Source of the DNA: Bacillota bacterium
Lineage (GTDB): Bacteria; Bacillota; Clostridia; Lutisporales; Lutisporaceae
Direction of reading: 5' to 3'
Assembly (NCBI GenBank): GCA_023405875.1
Contig: JAEXXN010000056.1
Span: forward strand, 1 to 13,012
Length of the DNA stretch: 13,012 nucleotides
Shown piece by piece: positions 1-7,654 of this stretch; position 1 is the stretch's first letter; each line of letters starts with the position of its first letter. A program made the translations under genes and the position numbers. The notes beneath the pieces were generated by a model. That model searched no databases. It saw only the letters and a list, made by a program, of their open reading frames with translations, and had not been told where the DNA came from.

Positions 1-1780
1 TTATAACCATGCTCGTTTGATTATGGAGTGCATATTCCCATGTTTTATTCACAATAAATTGCGGTATTACAACTGTAACCAGGTCTCCCTTCTTTGAAGC
101 ATGCTCATCTGATTCTATATAGTCTACCAGTGGTTTTATAAGCTCTCTATATGGTGATTCTTTGATTACAAGCGGTATGCCTATATTGTGTTCAGCCCAT
201 CGCTTTCTCAGCTTCTCAGTAGCATCCTGGTCGGTTGATACATGGAAGGCAACCAGGTCGTCGGACAGGCATCTGGCATAGTTGATTGATTTAATAACAG
301 CCTTATTGAGACTCTCGACTAAAACAATCATATGCCTGACTGAAGAGCAGTTCGGTATAAAGTCCGGGACACCTTCAGGTCCTAACTTAAGCTCCTTCCC
401 AACATACAGATAGTGGGCTTTTACCTTCAGCATCAAATATACCAGGCCAGGTATAAGGATCAATACGATCCATGCTCCTGTAATAAACTTTGTAACTGCA
501 ACTATTATAGCTGTAACAAAGGTTATTACCGCTCCGATCCCGTTTACACTTGCTTTCAGATACCATTGCCTGTCGGTATCCCTGTGCTTATACCATTTCA
601 CTACCATTCCCGATTGCGATAACGTAAAGGATACAAACACGCCTACCGCATAAAGAGGAATCAGGTAATGGGTCTCACCTCTGAATATGATTATCAGGAC
701 TGCGGCTGCAGTTGCAAGTGTAAGGATTCCATTTGAGAAGCTGAGCCTTTGTCCTCTTTGGTTCATCTGCCTTGGTGCATATTCATCCTTGGCGATCACG
801 GCAAGAAGCATCGGGAAGCCTGCAAAAGCGGTATTTGCGGCTAATATAAGTATTATGGCAGTTGCCGCTTGTACAAAATAGAACATAAATCCGGTTCCAA
901 AGACCTGTGCGGCTATTTCAGATACAACGGTTTTCTGGATGTTTGGTACTGCATGATACATTGATGCAAGATAAGATGTTCCGCCAAAAATTATAATAAT
1001 TATTGCTGCTAAAAGCATTAAAACCTTGATGGCATTTTTGGCCGCGGGTTCTTTGAAATTAGGAATACCGTTACTTACTGCTTCAACGCCGGTCAGTGCA
1101 GTACATCCTGCTGCAAAAGCTCTTAAAAATAAAAATAAGGTTATATCACTGACCGCTTGCGGCATTTCAGCCGGTATTTCCGGAACATGGCCAAGAACCT
1201 TAATCTTATAAATACCATAGCCAATCATGCTCAACATAGCGAAAATGAACAAATATGGCGGTAAAGCAAAGATCTTGGCTGATTCGCTTACCCCTCTCAA
1301 ATTGCCTACAGTTATCAGTATTATGAAAAGCAAGGCTATTGAAATCCTCTGATCCAGCAATGAAGGAAAAGCTGAAGTAACGGCTGCCGTTCCGGCACTT
1401 ACGCTGACGGCAACAGTAAGGATATAATCCACCGAAAGTGAAGCCCCGGCTACAAGCCCAGGAATAACACCAAGATTGTCCTTTGCAACAATATAAGCTC
1501 CTCCACCGCCGGGATAGCTATGAATAGTCTGCCTGTAAGAAAATATCAAAATTAATAACAAACCGATAATTGCCAATGCATCATAAAACATCAAACCATA
1601 TGCGGCCAGACCTACAATCGGAACCAGAACCCATAGAATTTCCTCAGTGGCATATGAAACAGACGAAATAGCGTCGCTTGACAGTATTGAAAGCCCGAAA
1701 GGAACGCTGAACTTTTCGCCATGGATCTGTTCACTTTTAAGCGGCTTCCCAATAAAAAACTTTTTTAACTCACTGAACAT
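1..1780 (-). CDS. kimA: KimA-type potassium importer (APC superfamily), 3' end cut by window
   Basis: Translating the complement from the ATG at 1780 gives an uninterrupted 593-residue reading frame that leaves the window. It is a polytopic membrane protein of about 12 hydrophobic segments (residues ~30-450) with a soluble C-terminal domain (~460-593). It aligns from memory along its whole length with Bacillus subtilis KimA (about 607 aa): N-terminal FFIGKPLKS, LSSDAISSVSYATE (D36, Y43), YPGGGGAYIV (~89-98), SVDYILTVAVS (D118, T122), TGVEAVSNGIP and LIPLYAVGVF. Some of these acidic and hydroxyl residues correspond, as I recall, to K+ or proton sites described for KimA. Perhaps 20 residues are missing at the C terminus. 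KimA imports K+ with protons and is inhibited by c-di-AMP in Bacillus. The start is supported by GGATGAGGG about 7 nt upstream. It is divergent from ptb. A related general amino acid permease is possible but less likely. Confidence 0.88.
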   Translation of the reverse strand, partial: MFSELKKFFIGKPLKSEQIHGEKFSVPFGLSILSSDAISSVSYATEEILWVLVPIVGLAAYGLMFYDALAIIGLLLILIFSYRQTIHSYPGGGGAYIVAKDNLGVIPGLVAGASLSVDYILTVAVSVSAGTAAVTSAFPSLLDQRISIALLFIILITVGNLRGVSESAKIFALPPYLFIFAMLSMIGYGIYKIKVLGHVPEIPAEMPQAVSDITLFLFLRAFAAGCTALTGVEAVSNGIPNFKEPAAKNAIKVLMLLAAIIIIIFGGTSYLASMYHAVPNIQKTVVSEIAAQVFGTGFMFYFVQAATAIILILAANTAFAGFPMLLAVIAKDEYAPRQMNQRGQRLSFSNGILTLATAAAVLIIIFRGETHYLIPLYAVGVFVSFTLSQSGMVVKWYKHRDTDRQWYLKASVNGIGAVITFVTAIIVAVTKFITGAWIVLILIPGLVYLMLKVKAHYLYVGKELKLGPEGVPDFIPNCSSVRHMIVLVESLNKAVIKSINYARCLSDDLVAFHVSTDQDATEKLRKRWAEHNIGIPLVIKESPYRELIKPLVDYIESDEHASKKGDLVTVVIPQFIVNKTWEYALHNQTSMVI

Positions 1781-1847
1781 GTTAATCCCTCATCCTCATT
1801 TATCTTTGTGTATTATATATTTCGTGAAAAACCTTTTACCTACATAA

Positions 1848-1923
1848 TTGGTATTTCGCGTAAATATTTCCCTGGTTTTATTGAATTCGCGCCATACCAA
1901 CAGGATAGCTTAAGCGCGTTCAA
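1848..1923 (-). promoter_or_regulatory. kimA leader with two mutually exclusive stem-loops
   Basis: Plus-strand coordinates; the transcript would be the complement. Helix A pairs TTGAA-tt-CGCGC (1881-1892) with GCGCGTTCAA (1914-1923), 10 bp with a 2-nt bulge. Helix B pairs TTGGTAT-tt-CGCG (1848-1860) with CGCG-cc-ATACCAA (1888-1900), 11 bp with a 2x2 internal loop. Both use bases 1888-1891, so they cannot form together. This architecture is common in regulated leaders, but no known riboswitch consensus was recognised. CGCG is self-complementary, which makes coincidental pairing easier. Confidence 0.35.
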
Positions 1924-1952
1924 TATAGTTTTATTCTTCTCAGAATCATTTA

Positions 1953-1981
1953 ATTATATTTGAAAGAATTAACTACAGCAA
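1953..1981 (-). promoter_or_regulatory. Candidate kimA promoter
   Basis: On the minus strand there is a TTGCTG -35 (1976-1981), a 17-bp spacer and a perfect TATAAT -10 (1953-1958). Transcription would begin near 1946 and give a leader of about 165 nt before the kimA ATG. The -35 matches the sigma-A consensus at only three positions. A second TATAAT at 1812-1817 (minus strand), lacking a good -35, could instead give a leader of about 25 nt. Confidence 0.4.
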
Positions 1982-2103
1982 TGCCTAAAAATTCTTATGG
2001 CATATACTTTTAATCACATTGAAGGCATAAGTATCAAACTGCATGTTTGTTTCTTTCATTATCTAAGTAATGCTTCAATTTGCACATTTATAGGACATGT
2101 GAT

Positions 2104-2180
2104 GGGACAAAGGGACAGGAACCTTGTCTCATTTTTGGTTGTATCTGATTTTGGGACAGTGAAACCTGTCCCCCTGTCCC
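2104..2180. repeat. Nested GGGACA/TGTCCC inverted repeat (REP- or MITE-like)
   Basis: The outer arms GGGACAAAGGGACAGG (2104-2119) and CCTGTCCCCCTGTCCC (2165-2180) are inverted copies matching at 14 of 16 positions. Two smaller hairpins lie within: GGGACAA (2104-2110) with TTGTCTC (2124-2130), containing one G-T pair, and GGGACAG (2153-2159) with CTGTCCC (2166-2172) around a 6-nt loop. It is much more GC-rich than its AT-rich surroundings. From memory, similar GGGACAGG-type intergenic palindromes occur in many copies in Clostridia and other bacteria, sometimes near IS200-like REP transposases. No transposase is present here, so a mobile origin is inference. Confidence 0.7.
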
Positions 2181-2202
2181 AGGAAGGCAGCTGACTTTTT
2201 TA

Positions 2203-2220
2203 TTTTTAAACTGTAAACAA
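2203..2220. promoter_or_regulatory. Candidate Rex (NADH/NAD+ sensor) operator
   Basis: TTTTTAA-ACTG-TAAACAA matches the clostridial Rex consensus TTGTTAA-N4-TTAACAA at 12 of 14 defined positions. It ends 4 bp before the -35 of the proposed ptb promoter, a suitable place for a repressor. Rex is known to control butyrate and alcohol genes in Clostridium. AT-rich DNA can give such matches by chance. Confidence 0.4.
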
Positions 2221-2224
2221 TAGG

Positions 2225-2253
2225 TTGAAGGAATAACCAATGTATTGTAGAAT
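2225..2253 (+). promoter_or_regulatory. Candidate promoter of ptb-iorA-iorB
   Basis: TTGAAG (2225-2230), a 17-bp spacer and TAGAAT (2248-2253) fit a sigma-A promoter (4/6 and 5/6 matches). Transcription would begin near 2260, leaving a leader of about 54 nt before the GTG start of ptb. Confidence 0.5.
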
Positions 2254-2313
2254 AAAAATATATTACACAAATATTTGAAGTCATACAAAATATTTTTAAT
2301 CTGAGGTGGTATA

Positions 2314-3216
2314 GTGATTAAGAATTTCAACGAGCTGTTGGAAGCCGCAAAGCTGCAGAAAAGGATGAAAATAGTTGTTGCAGCGGCTCAGGATGAGGAT
2401 GTCATCAAGGCGGTAAGCAAGGCAAAGGAGTTGGGACTTGCCGAGCCGGTGCTTGTGGGTGATGAAGCCGGAATAAAGGAAATCATGGGGAAGCTGAATA
2501 TCGATACCGGTGAATATGAGATAATCAATGAACCTGACATGGTGCAGGCAGCAAGGAGATCGGTGGAGCTGGTAAGGAACGGCAAGGGTGACTTTCTTAT
2601 GAAAGGCCTGCTTCAGACTGCTGATATAATGAGGGCTGTGCTGGATAAAGAGATCGGGCTGAGAACAGACAATCTGATAAGTCATGTTATGGTTTATGAA
2701 GTGCCCTCATACAGCAAGCTGATATATCTCACCGACGGAGGCATGAACGTAGCGCCTGACCTGGAGCAGAAGGTTCAGATACTGGAAAATGCCATTAAGG
2801 TGTGCAAAGCCATGAAGATGGACAGAATCTATGCGTCCTGCCTTGCAGGGGCTGAGACTGTGAATCCCAAGATACCTGCAACCGTTGATGCAAAAGCTAT
2901 AGCGGATATGAAGGAAAAGTGGGAAGCTCAGAATACTGTGGTACTGGGGCCGGTTGCCCTCGACCTGGCAATCAGCAGCGAAGCCTGCGAGCACAAAGGC
3001 TACAAGGCTGAAGGCGCAGGGGATGCCGATATTCTGCTTGTTCCATATTATGAGGTGGGGAACGCACTCGGGAAATCCCTGAATTATTTCGCGGGGGCAA
3101 GGTCAGCAGGGATCATAATGGGCGCAAAGGTGCCGATAGTGCTTGTTTCCAGGGCTGATTCCTCTGAATCCAAGCTGCTGTCCATAGCGCTGGGAAGTAT
3201 AATCGCAAATAATTAA
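2314..3216 (+). CDS. ptb: Phosphate butyryltransferase (phosphate acyltransferase family)
   Basis: The 300-residue product has the usual length of Ptb (about 300 aa) and belongs to the PTA/PTB family, which interconverts acyl-CoA plus phosphate with acyl-phosphate plus CoA in the cytoplasm. Family features include the LVGDEAGIKEIM region (~45-57), the conserved MKGLLQT segment (K97-T102) and the C-terminal IIMGAKVPIVLVSRADS stretch (~268-284), where phosphotransacetylases have a similar SRADS block. It starts at GTG, with GAGGTGG at 2303-2309. The usual partner, butyrate kinase, is absent; the next genes are iorA and iorB, only 41 bp downstream. The substrate may therefore be an aryl- or branched-chain acyl-CoA made by the Ior enzyme rather than butyryl-CoA. 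The acyl-chain specificity cannot be read from the sequence, and acetyl or propionyl use is possible. Confidence 0.88.
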   Translation: MIKNFNELLEAAKLQKRMKIVVAAAQDEDVIKAVSKAKELGLAEPVLVGDEAGIKEIMGKLNIDTGEYEIINEPDMVQAARRSVELVRNGKGDFLMKGLLQTADIMRAVLDKEIGLRTDNLISHVMVYEVPSYSKLIYLTDGGMNVAPDLEQKVQILENAIKVCKAMKMDRIYASCLAGAETVNPKIPATVDAKAIADMKEKWEAQNTVVLGPVALDLAISSEACEHKGYKAEGAGDADILLVPYYEVGNALGKSLNYFAGARSAGIIMGAKVPIVLVSRADSSESKLLSIALGSIIANN

Positions 3217-3257
3217 TATATATTTTATTTATCAATTTTTTTAAGGGGGTAAAAACA

Positions 3258-5009
3258 GTGAAGCAATTGATGTCAGGCAACGAGGCAATTGCCAGAGGGG
3301 CTTATGAAGCCGGTGTTAAAGTAGCTGCTGCCTATCCGGGTACTCCAAGTACGGAAATTTTGGAGAACATAGTGGATTACAAGGAGCACATCTACTGTGA
3401 ATGGGCGCCCAATGAAAAGGTGGCGGCGGAGGTTGCTATAGGAGCATCAGTAGCAGGCGTAAGAAGCCTGGCTGCGATGAAGCATGTAGGAGTCAACGTG
3501 GCAGCCGACCCGATATTCACCTATGCCTATCTGGGAGTAAACGGAGGCTTCGTGCTTGTTACTGCCGACGATCCCAGCATGCACAGCTCTCAGAATGAGC
3601 AGGACAACAGGTATTATGCTAAATTCGCAAAGATGGCAATGGTGGAGCCCGGCGACAGCCAGGAGGCCAAGGACTTTTTGGCGGAGGCCTACAGGATAAG
3701 TGAAGAGTTTGATACTCCTGTGCTTTACAGGGTCACAACAAGGGTATGCCACAGCAAGAGTGTCGTCGAGCTGGGTGAAAGAACAGAGGTTGAGCCCAAG
3801 AAATACGAGAGGAACCAGGCTAAATTCGCTGCAACGCCTGCAAATGCAAGGCTTGCTCATGCAAGAGTTGAAGAAAGGCTCAAAGCCTTGGAGGAATATG
3901 CAAACAAATCACCCCTTAACAAGATTGAATATAACGAAAACACAAAAATAGGAATAGTGACGGCCAGCGTTGCTTACCAGTATGCAAAGGAAGTATTCGG
4001 CGACAATGCCTCATACCTGAAGCTGGGCTTTACCTATCCGCTTCCTATGTCACTTATAAAGGATTTTGCTTCAAAATTTGAAACGGTATATGTGGTGGAG
4101 GAGCTTGAACCCTTCATGGAAGAACAAATGAAGGCAGCGGGTATAAAATGCATAGGCAAGGAGCTTATTCCCAACCTGTATGAATTGAATCCCGATGTGG
4201 TTGCAAAGGCTTTGCTGAATAAGGAATCGGAAGTAAAGACCCTGGACGCCAAGGTGGTAGGCAGGCCGCCGGTGCTTTGTCCGGGCTGTCCTCACAGGGG
4301 CTTTTTCTACACAATGTCAAAGAAAAAGAATACAGTCATAACAAGCGATATAGGCTGCTATACCCTTGGCGGCGCGGCGCCTCTCGGAGCTACGGACACC
4401 TGCATATGCATGGGCGCCGGCTTCAGCGCAGGCATGGGCATGGCCAAAGCCTTTGAAGCGATCGGCAGCGACAGGAAGGTGTTCGGCGTGCTTGGGGATT
4501 CAACCTTTTTCCATTCGGGAATAACAGGAGCAATAGATATCGTCTACAATAAAGGAAGAATGGTGCCTGTTGTGCTGGACAACAGAATAACAGGAATGAC
4601 AGGCCACCAGGAAAACCCGGGCACCGGCAGGACGCTTATGGGAGAAGCAGCAGTGCAGATCGAACCGGTTGATGTACTGAAGGCCATCGGCTATAAGCAG
4701 GTCCTGGTTGTAGATCCCTGCGACCTTAAGGCAATGGAAGCGACGGTAGCGGAAGCTGAAAGCAGCGCCGAGCCTTGTGCAATAGTTACAAAGCGGCCAT
4801 GTGTGCTCATAAAGGGGCTGCCTCCCTTCAAGACAAAATGCAGGGTTGCACCGGAAAAGTGCAAAAAGTGCAAAATGTGCCTGAAGGTGGGATGTCCCGC
4901 CGTATTCTTCAAGGATGGCACTTCATATATTGATCAGTCCATGTGTGTCGGCTGCGAGGTCTGTATGCAGGTATGCAAATTCGATGCAATAGAGAAGGTT
5001 GGTGAATAA
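3258..5009 (+). CDS. iorA: Indolepyruvate:ferredoxin oxidoreductase, alpha subunit
   Basis: The 583-residue TPP and iron-sulfur subunit of an Ior-type 2-oxoacid oxidoreductase decarboxylates aryl pyruvates to aryl-acetyl-CoA and passes electrons to ferredoxin. The N-terminal pyrimidine-binding domain (~1-180) begins LMSGNEAIARGAYEAG and contains AAYPGTPSTEI. A CPGCPHRG motif (C341, C344) opens the TPP domain, whose Mg/TPP signature is G413-D414-S415 with N442. The C terminus carries two 4Fe-4S sites: C535, C538, C541, C546 and C563, C566, C569, C573. The last cysteine is followed by Lys, where ferredoxins usually have Pro. The start is GTG with AAGGGGG at 3243-3249; an in-frame ATG three codons later is less well spaced. 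iorB follows after one base. True substrates may include phenylpyruvate, hydroxyphenylpyruvate or indolepyruvate. Confidence 0.95.
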   Translation: MKQLMSGNEAIARGAYEAGVKVAAAYPGTPSTEILENIVDYKEHIYCEWAPNEKVAAEVAIGASVAGVRSLAAMKHVGVNVAADPIFTYAYLGVNGGFVLVTADDPSMHSSQNEQDNRYYAKFAKMAMVEPGDSQEAKDFLAEAYRISEEFDTPVLYRVTTRVCHSKSVVELGERTEVEPKKYERNQAKFAATPANARLAHARVEERLKALEEYANKSPLNKIEYNENTKIGIVTASVAYQYAKEVFGDNASYLKLGFTYPLPMSLIKDFASKFETVYVVEELEPFMEEQMKAAGIKCIGKELIPNLYELNPDVVAKALLNKESEVKTLDAKVVGRPPVLCPGCPHRGFFYTMSKKKNTVITSDIGCYTLGGAAPLGATDTCICMGAGFSAGMGMAKAFEAIGSDRKVFGVLGDSTFFHSGITGAIDIVYNKGRMVPVVLDNRITGMTGHQENPGTGRTLMGEAAVQIEPVDVLKAIGYKQVLVVDPCDLKAMEATVAEAESSAEPCAIVTKRPCVLIKGLPPFKTKCRVAPEKCKKCKMCLKVGCPAVFFKDGTSYIDQSMCVGCEVCMQVCKFDAIEKVGE

Positions 5010-5010
5010 T

Positions 5011-5583
5011 ATGGGTGATACTAGAAATATATTACTGGTTGGAGTCGGCGGACAGGGCATAATACTTGTAAGCAAGATACTGACTGCCGGACTTATTAAA
5101 GCCGGCTATGATGTGAAGATGTCGGAAGTACACGGTATGGCTCAGAGAGGCGGAAGTGTAACCACACAGGTAAGATACGGCAGCAAGGTATATTCACCTA
5201 TAATTGGAAGAGGCCAGGCAGACATTCTTGTTTCCTTTGAAAAAATGGAAGCGGTAAGATGGATAGAGTACCTCAAGCCGGAAGGTGTCGTAGTGGTAAA
5301 CAACTATGAAATACCTTCAATGCCTATAGCCAGCGGCAAGGAGGAATACCCCCAGGGACTGCTGGAAGCTTTACAGGGAGCCTTTGAGACGGTCGTGATA
5401 GATGCAGGCAAAATTGCTGAAGAAATAGGAAATATAAAAACTCAGAACATAGTACTTCTGGGAGCTTTGGTAAAGGCCCTGAAGCTGGATGAAATCGACT
5501 GGGAGGAAATAATAAGGGAGACCATCAATCCCAGGCTGGTGGATATCAATCTAAAGGCCTTCAACAAAGGAACAGAGCTGTAA
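5011..5583 (+). CDS. iorB: Indolepyruvate:ferredoxin oxidoreductase, beta subunit
   Basis: This 190-residue gamma-type domain of 2-oxoacid:ferredoxin oxidoreductases partners IorA. It opens with ILLVGVGGQGIILVSKIL (~6-23), the nucleotide/CoA-domain signature, followed by SEVHGMAQRGGSV (~39-51), both typical of IorB and PorG. Length is normal for bacterial IorB (about 190-200 aa). The frame also contains TTG (4999) and GTG (5002) upstream. I chose ATG 5011 because it is followed at once by the conserved core, has GGTGA at 5001-5005, and sits one base after the iorA stop, as expected for translational coupling. The gene ends just before the operon terminator. Confidence 0.93.
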   Translation: MGDTRNILLVGVGGQGIILVSKILTAGLIKAGYDVKMSEVHGMAQRGGSVTTQVRYGSKVYSPIIGRGQADILVSFEKMEAVRWIEYLKPEGVVVVNNYEIPSMPIASGKEEYPQGLLEALQGAFETVVIDAGKIAEEIGNIKTQNIVLLGALVKALKLDEIDWEEIIRETINPRLVDINLKAFNKGTEL

Positions 5584-5586
5584 TTC

Positions 5587-5627
5587 AAAAAGGAAGCTGC
5601 ATATTTAAGTGCAGGCTTCCTTTTTTT
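5587..5627 (+). terminator. Intrinsic terminator of ptb-iorA-iorB
   Basis: AAAAAGGAAGC with TGCA pairs with TGCA and GCTTCCTTTTT around an 8-nt loop, with a single bulged G, and is followed by seven T residues. It starts 4 bases after the iorB stop. Confidence 0.88.
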
Positions 5628-5640
5628 AACTGGCTGATAA

Positions 5641-5649
5641 TGCTATAAT
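5641..5649 (+). promoter_or_regulatory. Extended -10 promoter of the molybdopterin oxidoreductase operon
   Basis: TGCTATAAT is a perfect extended -10 (TGnTATAAT), 13 bases past the preceding terminator T-tract. The -35 region overlaps that tract and matches poorly, as is usual for extended -10 promoters. Transcription would begin near 5656, about 25 nt before the ATG at 5681. Confidence 0.6.
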
Positions 5650-5680
5650 AGATATATGATTCTTATCGGAGGACAAGCAT

Positions 5681-7654
5681 ATGGCTTTGAAAAGATATCT
5701 TACTACCTGTCCCCTGGACTGCTTTGACTGCTGCAGCCTTGCAGTTACTGTCGATGAAAAGGGGGAGGTATTGAATATAGAAGGCAACAGGGAACACCCC
5801 GTAACAAGGGGGTTTATATGTGAAAAGGGCAGGAAGCACATGGAGAGGGTTCACCATCCTTCAAGACTCCGGTATCCCATGAGGAAAATCAATGGAGAAT
5901 GGCAGAGGATATCCTGGGATGAGGCCCTGGATACTATAACTGAAAAAATGAAGTATTACATGAAGGAATACGGCAACAAAGCCATAGGCCTGTATAGCTA
6001 TGGAGGTGCGGCGGGGCTTCTTAAAAACATTGAAGACCTGTTCTTTGAATACTTGGGAGGCACAACTCAGATATGCGGGAGCATATGCTGGGGAGCGGGA
6101 ACCGAAGCACAGAACCTGGACTTCGGCAAACCCATGGGGCACAGTCCTGAAGATATGTCAAATTCCGGAACCATTCTGATATGGGGCAGGAATCCGGCTG
6201 ATACAAATATTCACCTGATGCCCTACCTGAAGGCAGCGAAGGAAAGGGGCGCAAGCCTCATACTTGTAGACCCGCTCAGGACGGCTACGGCCGGGGTGTG
6301 CAGTGCACATATAAGGGTGAAGCCTGAAGGAGATGCAGCCTTGGCTTGCGCTGTTGCAAAGTACGTAGTGGAGAAGGGGCTGCATGACAGGGCTTTTGTT
6401 GAAAACAATACCCTGGGTTTTCCGGAGCTCCACTCCTTTCTGAGGGAGGCCGGCATGGAGGAATTGTCTGAAGCATGCGGAGTATCCCTTGAGGATATAG
6501 CAATGCTGGCGGAAAGGCTTACCTCGGGCAAGCCTGCGACAGTATATATAGGCTATGGACTTCAAAGATATCCTTACGGCGGAACGGCTGTAAGATGTAT
6601 AGATATGCTGATGGCATTGACGGGGAATATAGGAATTGCCGGAGGAGGGGCAAATTATTCAAATGGCGGCTCCAGCCGTTTGGTGGATACCAATCCCTTC
6701 CGGGTAAAAGGGGAAGCACCGAGGCTGATAAACAGAGCCAGCTTCGGCACTGACGTAAAGGCTCTCAATGATCCGCCGCTGAAGCTGCTTTTCATATCCC
6801 GGAGCAATCCTGCGGTTCAGCTTCCCAATACCAATGAGGTGGTTTCTGCAATAGAAAGCATTGAGCTTAAGGTATCTCTGGAGCATTTTCTTACCGATAC
6901 TGCCCAGCTGGCAGATATTGTTCTGCCTGTGACATATTTTTTTGAAGAGGAAGATGCGGCGGTGCCGGGTATGTGGAGCCACTACGTTGGCAGGATAGGC
7001 AAGTGCCTTGACAGGTTCTATGAGGCAAAGCCGGAATACGAAATATATGCCGAGCTGGCTGAAAGGCTGGGCTGTGAGGAATTCCCCAGGCTTACGGGAG
7101 GGCAGTGGCTGGAGCTTATGCTGAAGCCTATGCTGGACAGGGGGCTGAAGCTTGAGGAGCTGAAGGAAAAGGGCTATACGCATAATCCCATTTCCCTGGA
7201 TATCCCATGGCAGGACAGGCAATTTGCAACAGGCTCAGGCAGGTTTGAGCTGGTTTCAGCCGGGGTGCTTGAAAAGTATTTGAGGCATGTGCGGTCAGGA
7301 GATAGGGAAAAGTACAGGCTGATATTTGTGCACAGCAGGAAATCCCTGCATTCCCAGCACATGATGGATGAGGCCGGCAAGCTCCCCACAGTGTATTTTC
7401 ACCAGGAGGATGCAGAGCTTGAGGGCATAAAGCCGGGGGACACCATAAGGCTTTTTAATGCTAAAGGAAGCATTGAGGCTGTGTCGGGGATATCGGCTTC
7501 CGGAACCAGGAGGGTGCTGTATATGGAACAAGGCTGGTGGCTTAAAAGCGGAGGCGGAGTAAACAGGCTTACCTCCGATGGGATAAGCGATATAGGGAAC
7601 CAGGGTATAATGAACCACTGTTTTTGCGATATTAAAAAGGTAAGGATAAATTGA
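5681..7654 (+). CDS. Molybdopterin-dependent oxidoreductase, DMSO-reductase superfamily, substrate unknown
   Basis: The 657-residue protein is a catalytic-type subunit binding Mo- or W-bis-pyranopterin. The N-terminal 4Fe-4S site follows the pattern C10-x3-C14-x3-C18 ... C47 (GFICEKG). C17 sits beside C18 where relatives usually have Thr. Next come the molybdopterin domain (~50-440, with GSICWGAG at 133-140, WGRNPAD, LVDPLRT and GNIGIAGGG) and a C-terminal dinucleotide-binding domain (~545-655, ending in NRLTSD and GIMNHCF). C132 or C136 lies near where a metal ligand may sit, but I cannot assign it. There is no Tat signal and no partner Fe-S or membrane subunit nearby, which suggests a soluble cytoplasmic enzyme. 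GGAGG precedes the ATG by 8 nt, and the stop overlaps the helicase start. The substrate is unknown; a formate dehydrogenase is unlikely because the usual Sec/Cys-His motif was not found. Confidence 0.88.
   Translation: MALKRYLTTCPLDCFDCCSLAVTVDEKGEVLNIEGNREHPVTRGFICEKGRKHMERVHHPSRLRYPMRKINGEWQRISWDEALDTITEKMKYYMKEYGNKAIGLYSYGGAAGLLKNIEDLFFEYLGGTTQICGSICWGAGTEAQNLDFGKPMGHSPEDMSNSGTILIWGRNPADTNIHLMPYLKAAKERGASLILVDPLRTATAGVCSAHIRVKPEGDAALACAVAKYVVEKGLHDRAFVENNTLGFPELHSFLREAGMEELSEACGVSLEDIAMLAERLTSGKPATVYIGYGLQRYPYGGTAVRCIDMLMALTGNIGIAGGGANYSNGGSSRLVDTNPFRVKGEAPRLINRASFGTDVKALNDPPLKLLFISRSNPAVQLPNTNEVVSAIESIELKVSLEHFLTDTAQLADIVLPVTYFFEEEDAAVPGMWSHYVGRIGKCLDRFYEAKPEYEIYAELAERLGCEEFPRLTGGQWLELMLKPMLDRGLKLEELKEKGYTHNPISLDIPWQDRQFATGSGRFELVSAGVLEKYLRHVRSGDREKYRLIFVHSRKSLHSQHMMDEAGKLPTVYFHQEDAELEGIKPGDTIRLFNAKGSIEAVSGISASGTRRVLYMEQGWWLKSGGGVNRLTSDGISDIGNQGIMNHCFCDIKKVRIN

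Larger units (their letters stand above)
1781..2313. other. Divergent intergenic region between kimA and ptb
   Basis: This 533-bp AT-rich stretch holds no convincing gene. The short open frames at 1997-2194 (plus) and 2088-2330 (minus) have no Shine-Dalgarno sequence and run through the inverted repeat. From left to right it contains the kimA ribosome site, the kimA leader pairings, the kimA promoter, a featureless stretch (about 1982-2100), the nested GGGACA repeat, a Rex-like palindrome and the ptb promoter. I looked for a c-di-AMP (ydaO) riboswitch on the kimA side and saw none of its conserved G-rich blocks. Confidence 0.7.

Noticed and set aside
1781..2000. c-di-AMP (ydaO) riboswitch ahead of kimA
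   Set aside because: The location is right, but none of the conserved G-rich blocks or long pseudoknot-forming segments of that class are visible on the minus strand.
1997..2194. Open reading frame of 65 codons on the plus strand
   Set aside because: It has no Shine-Dalgarno sequence, an atypical composition, and its 3' half is the GGGACA inverted repeat.
2088..2330. 80-codon minus-strand frame upstream of ptb
   Set aside because: It runs through the repeat and the ptb promoter region, lacks a ribosome site, and resembles no protein.
4999..5010. TTG or GTG starts for iorB
   Set aside because: They are too close to the purine-rich ribosome site and overlap iorA, while ATG 5011 leads straight into the conserved core.
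3258..5583. Pyruvate:ferredoxin oxidoreductase
   Set aside because: The two-subunit layout, CPGCPHRG motif and C-terminal double 4Fe-4S site identify the Ior branch instead.
6659..7222. 187-codon minus-strand frame inside the molybdopterin oxidoreductase gene
   Set aside because: It is an antisense shadow of a well-supported gene with no ribosome site or protein-like features.
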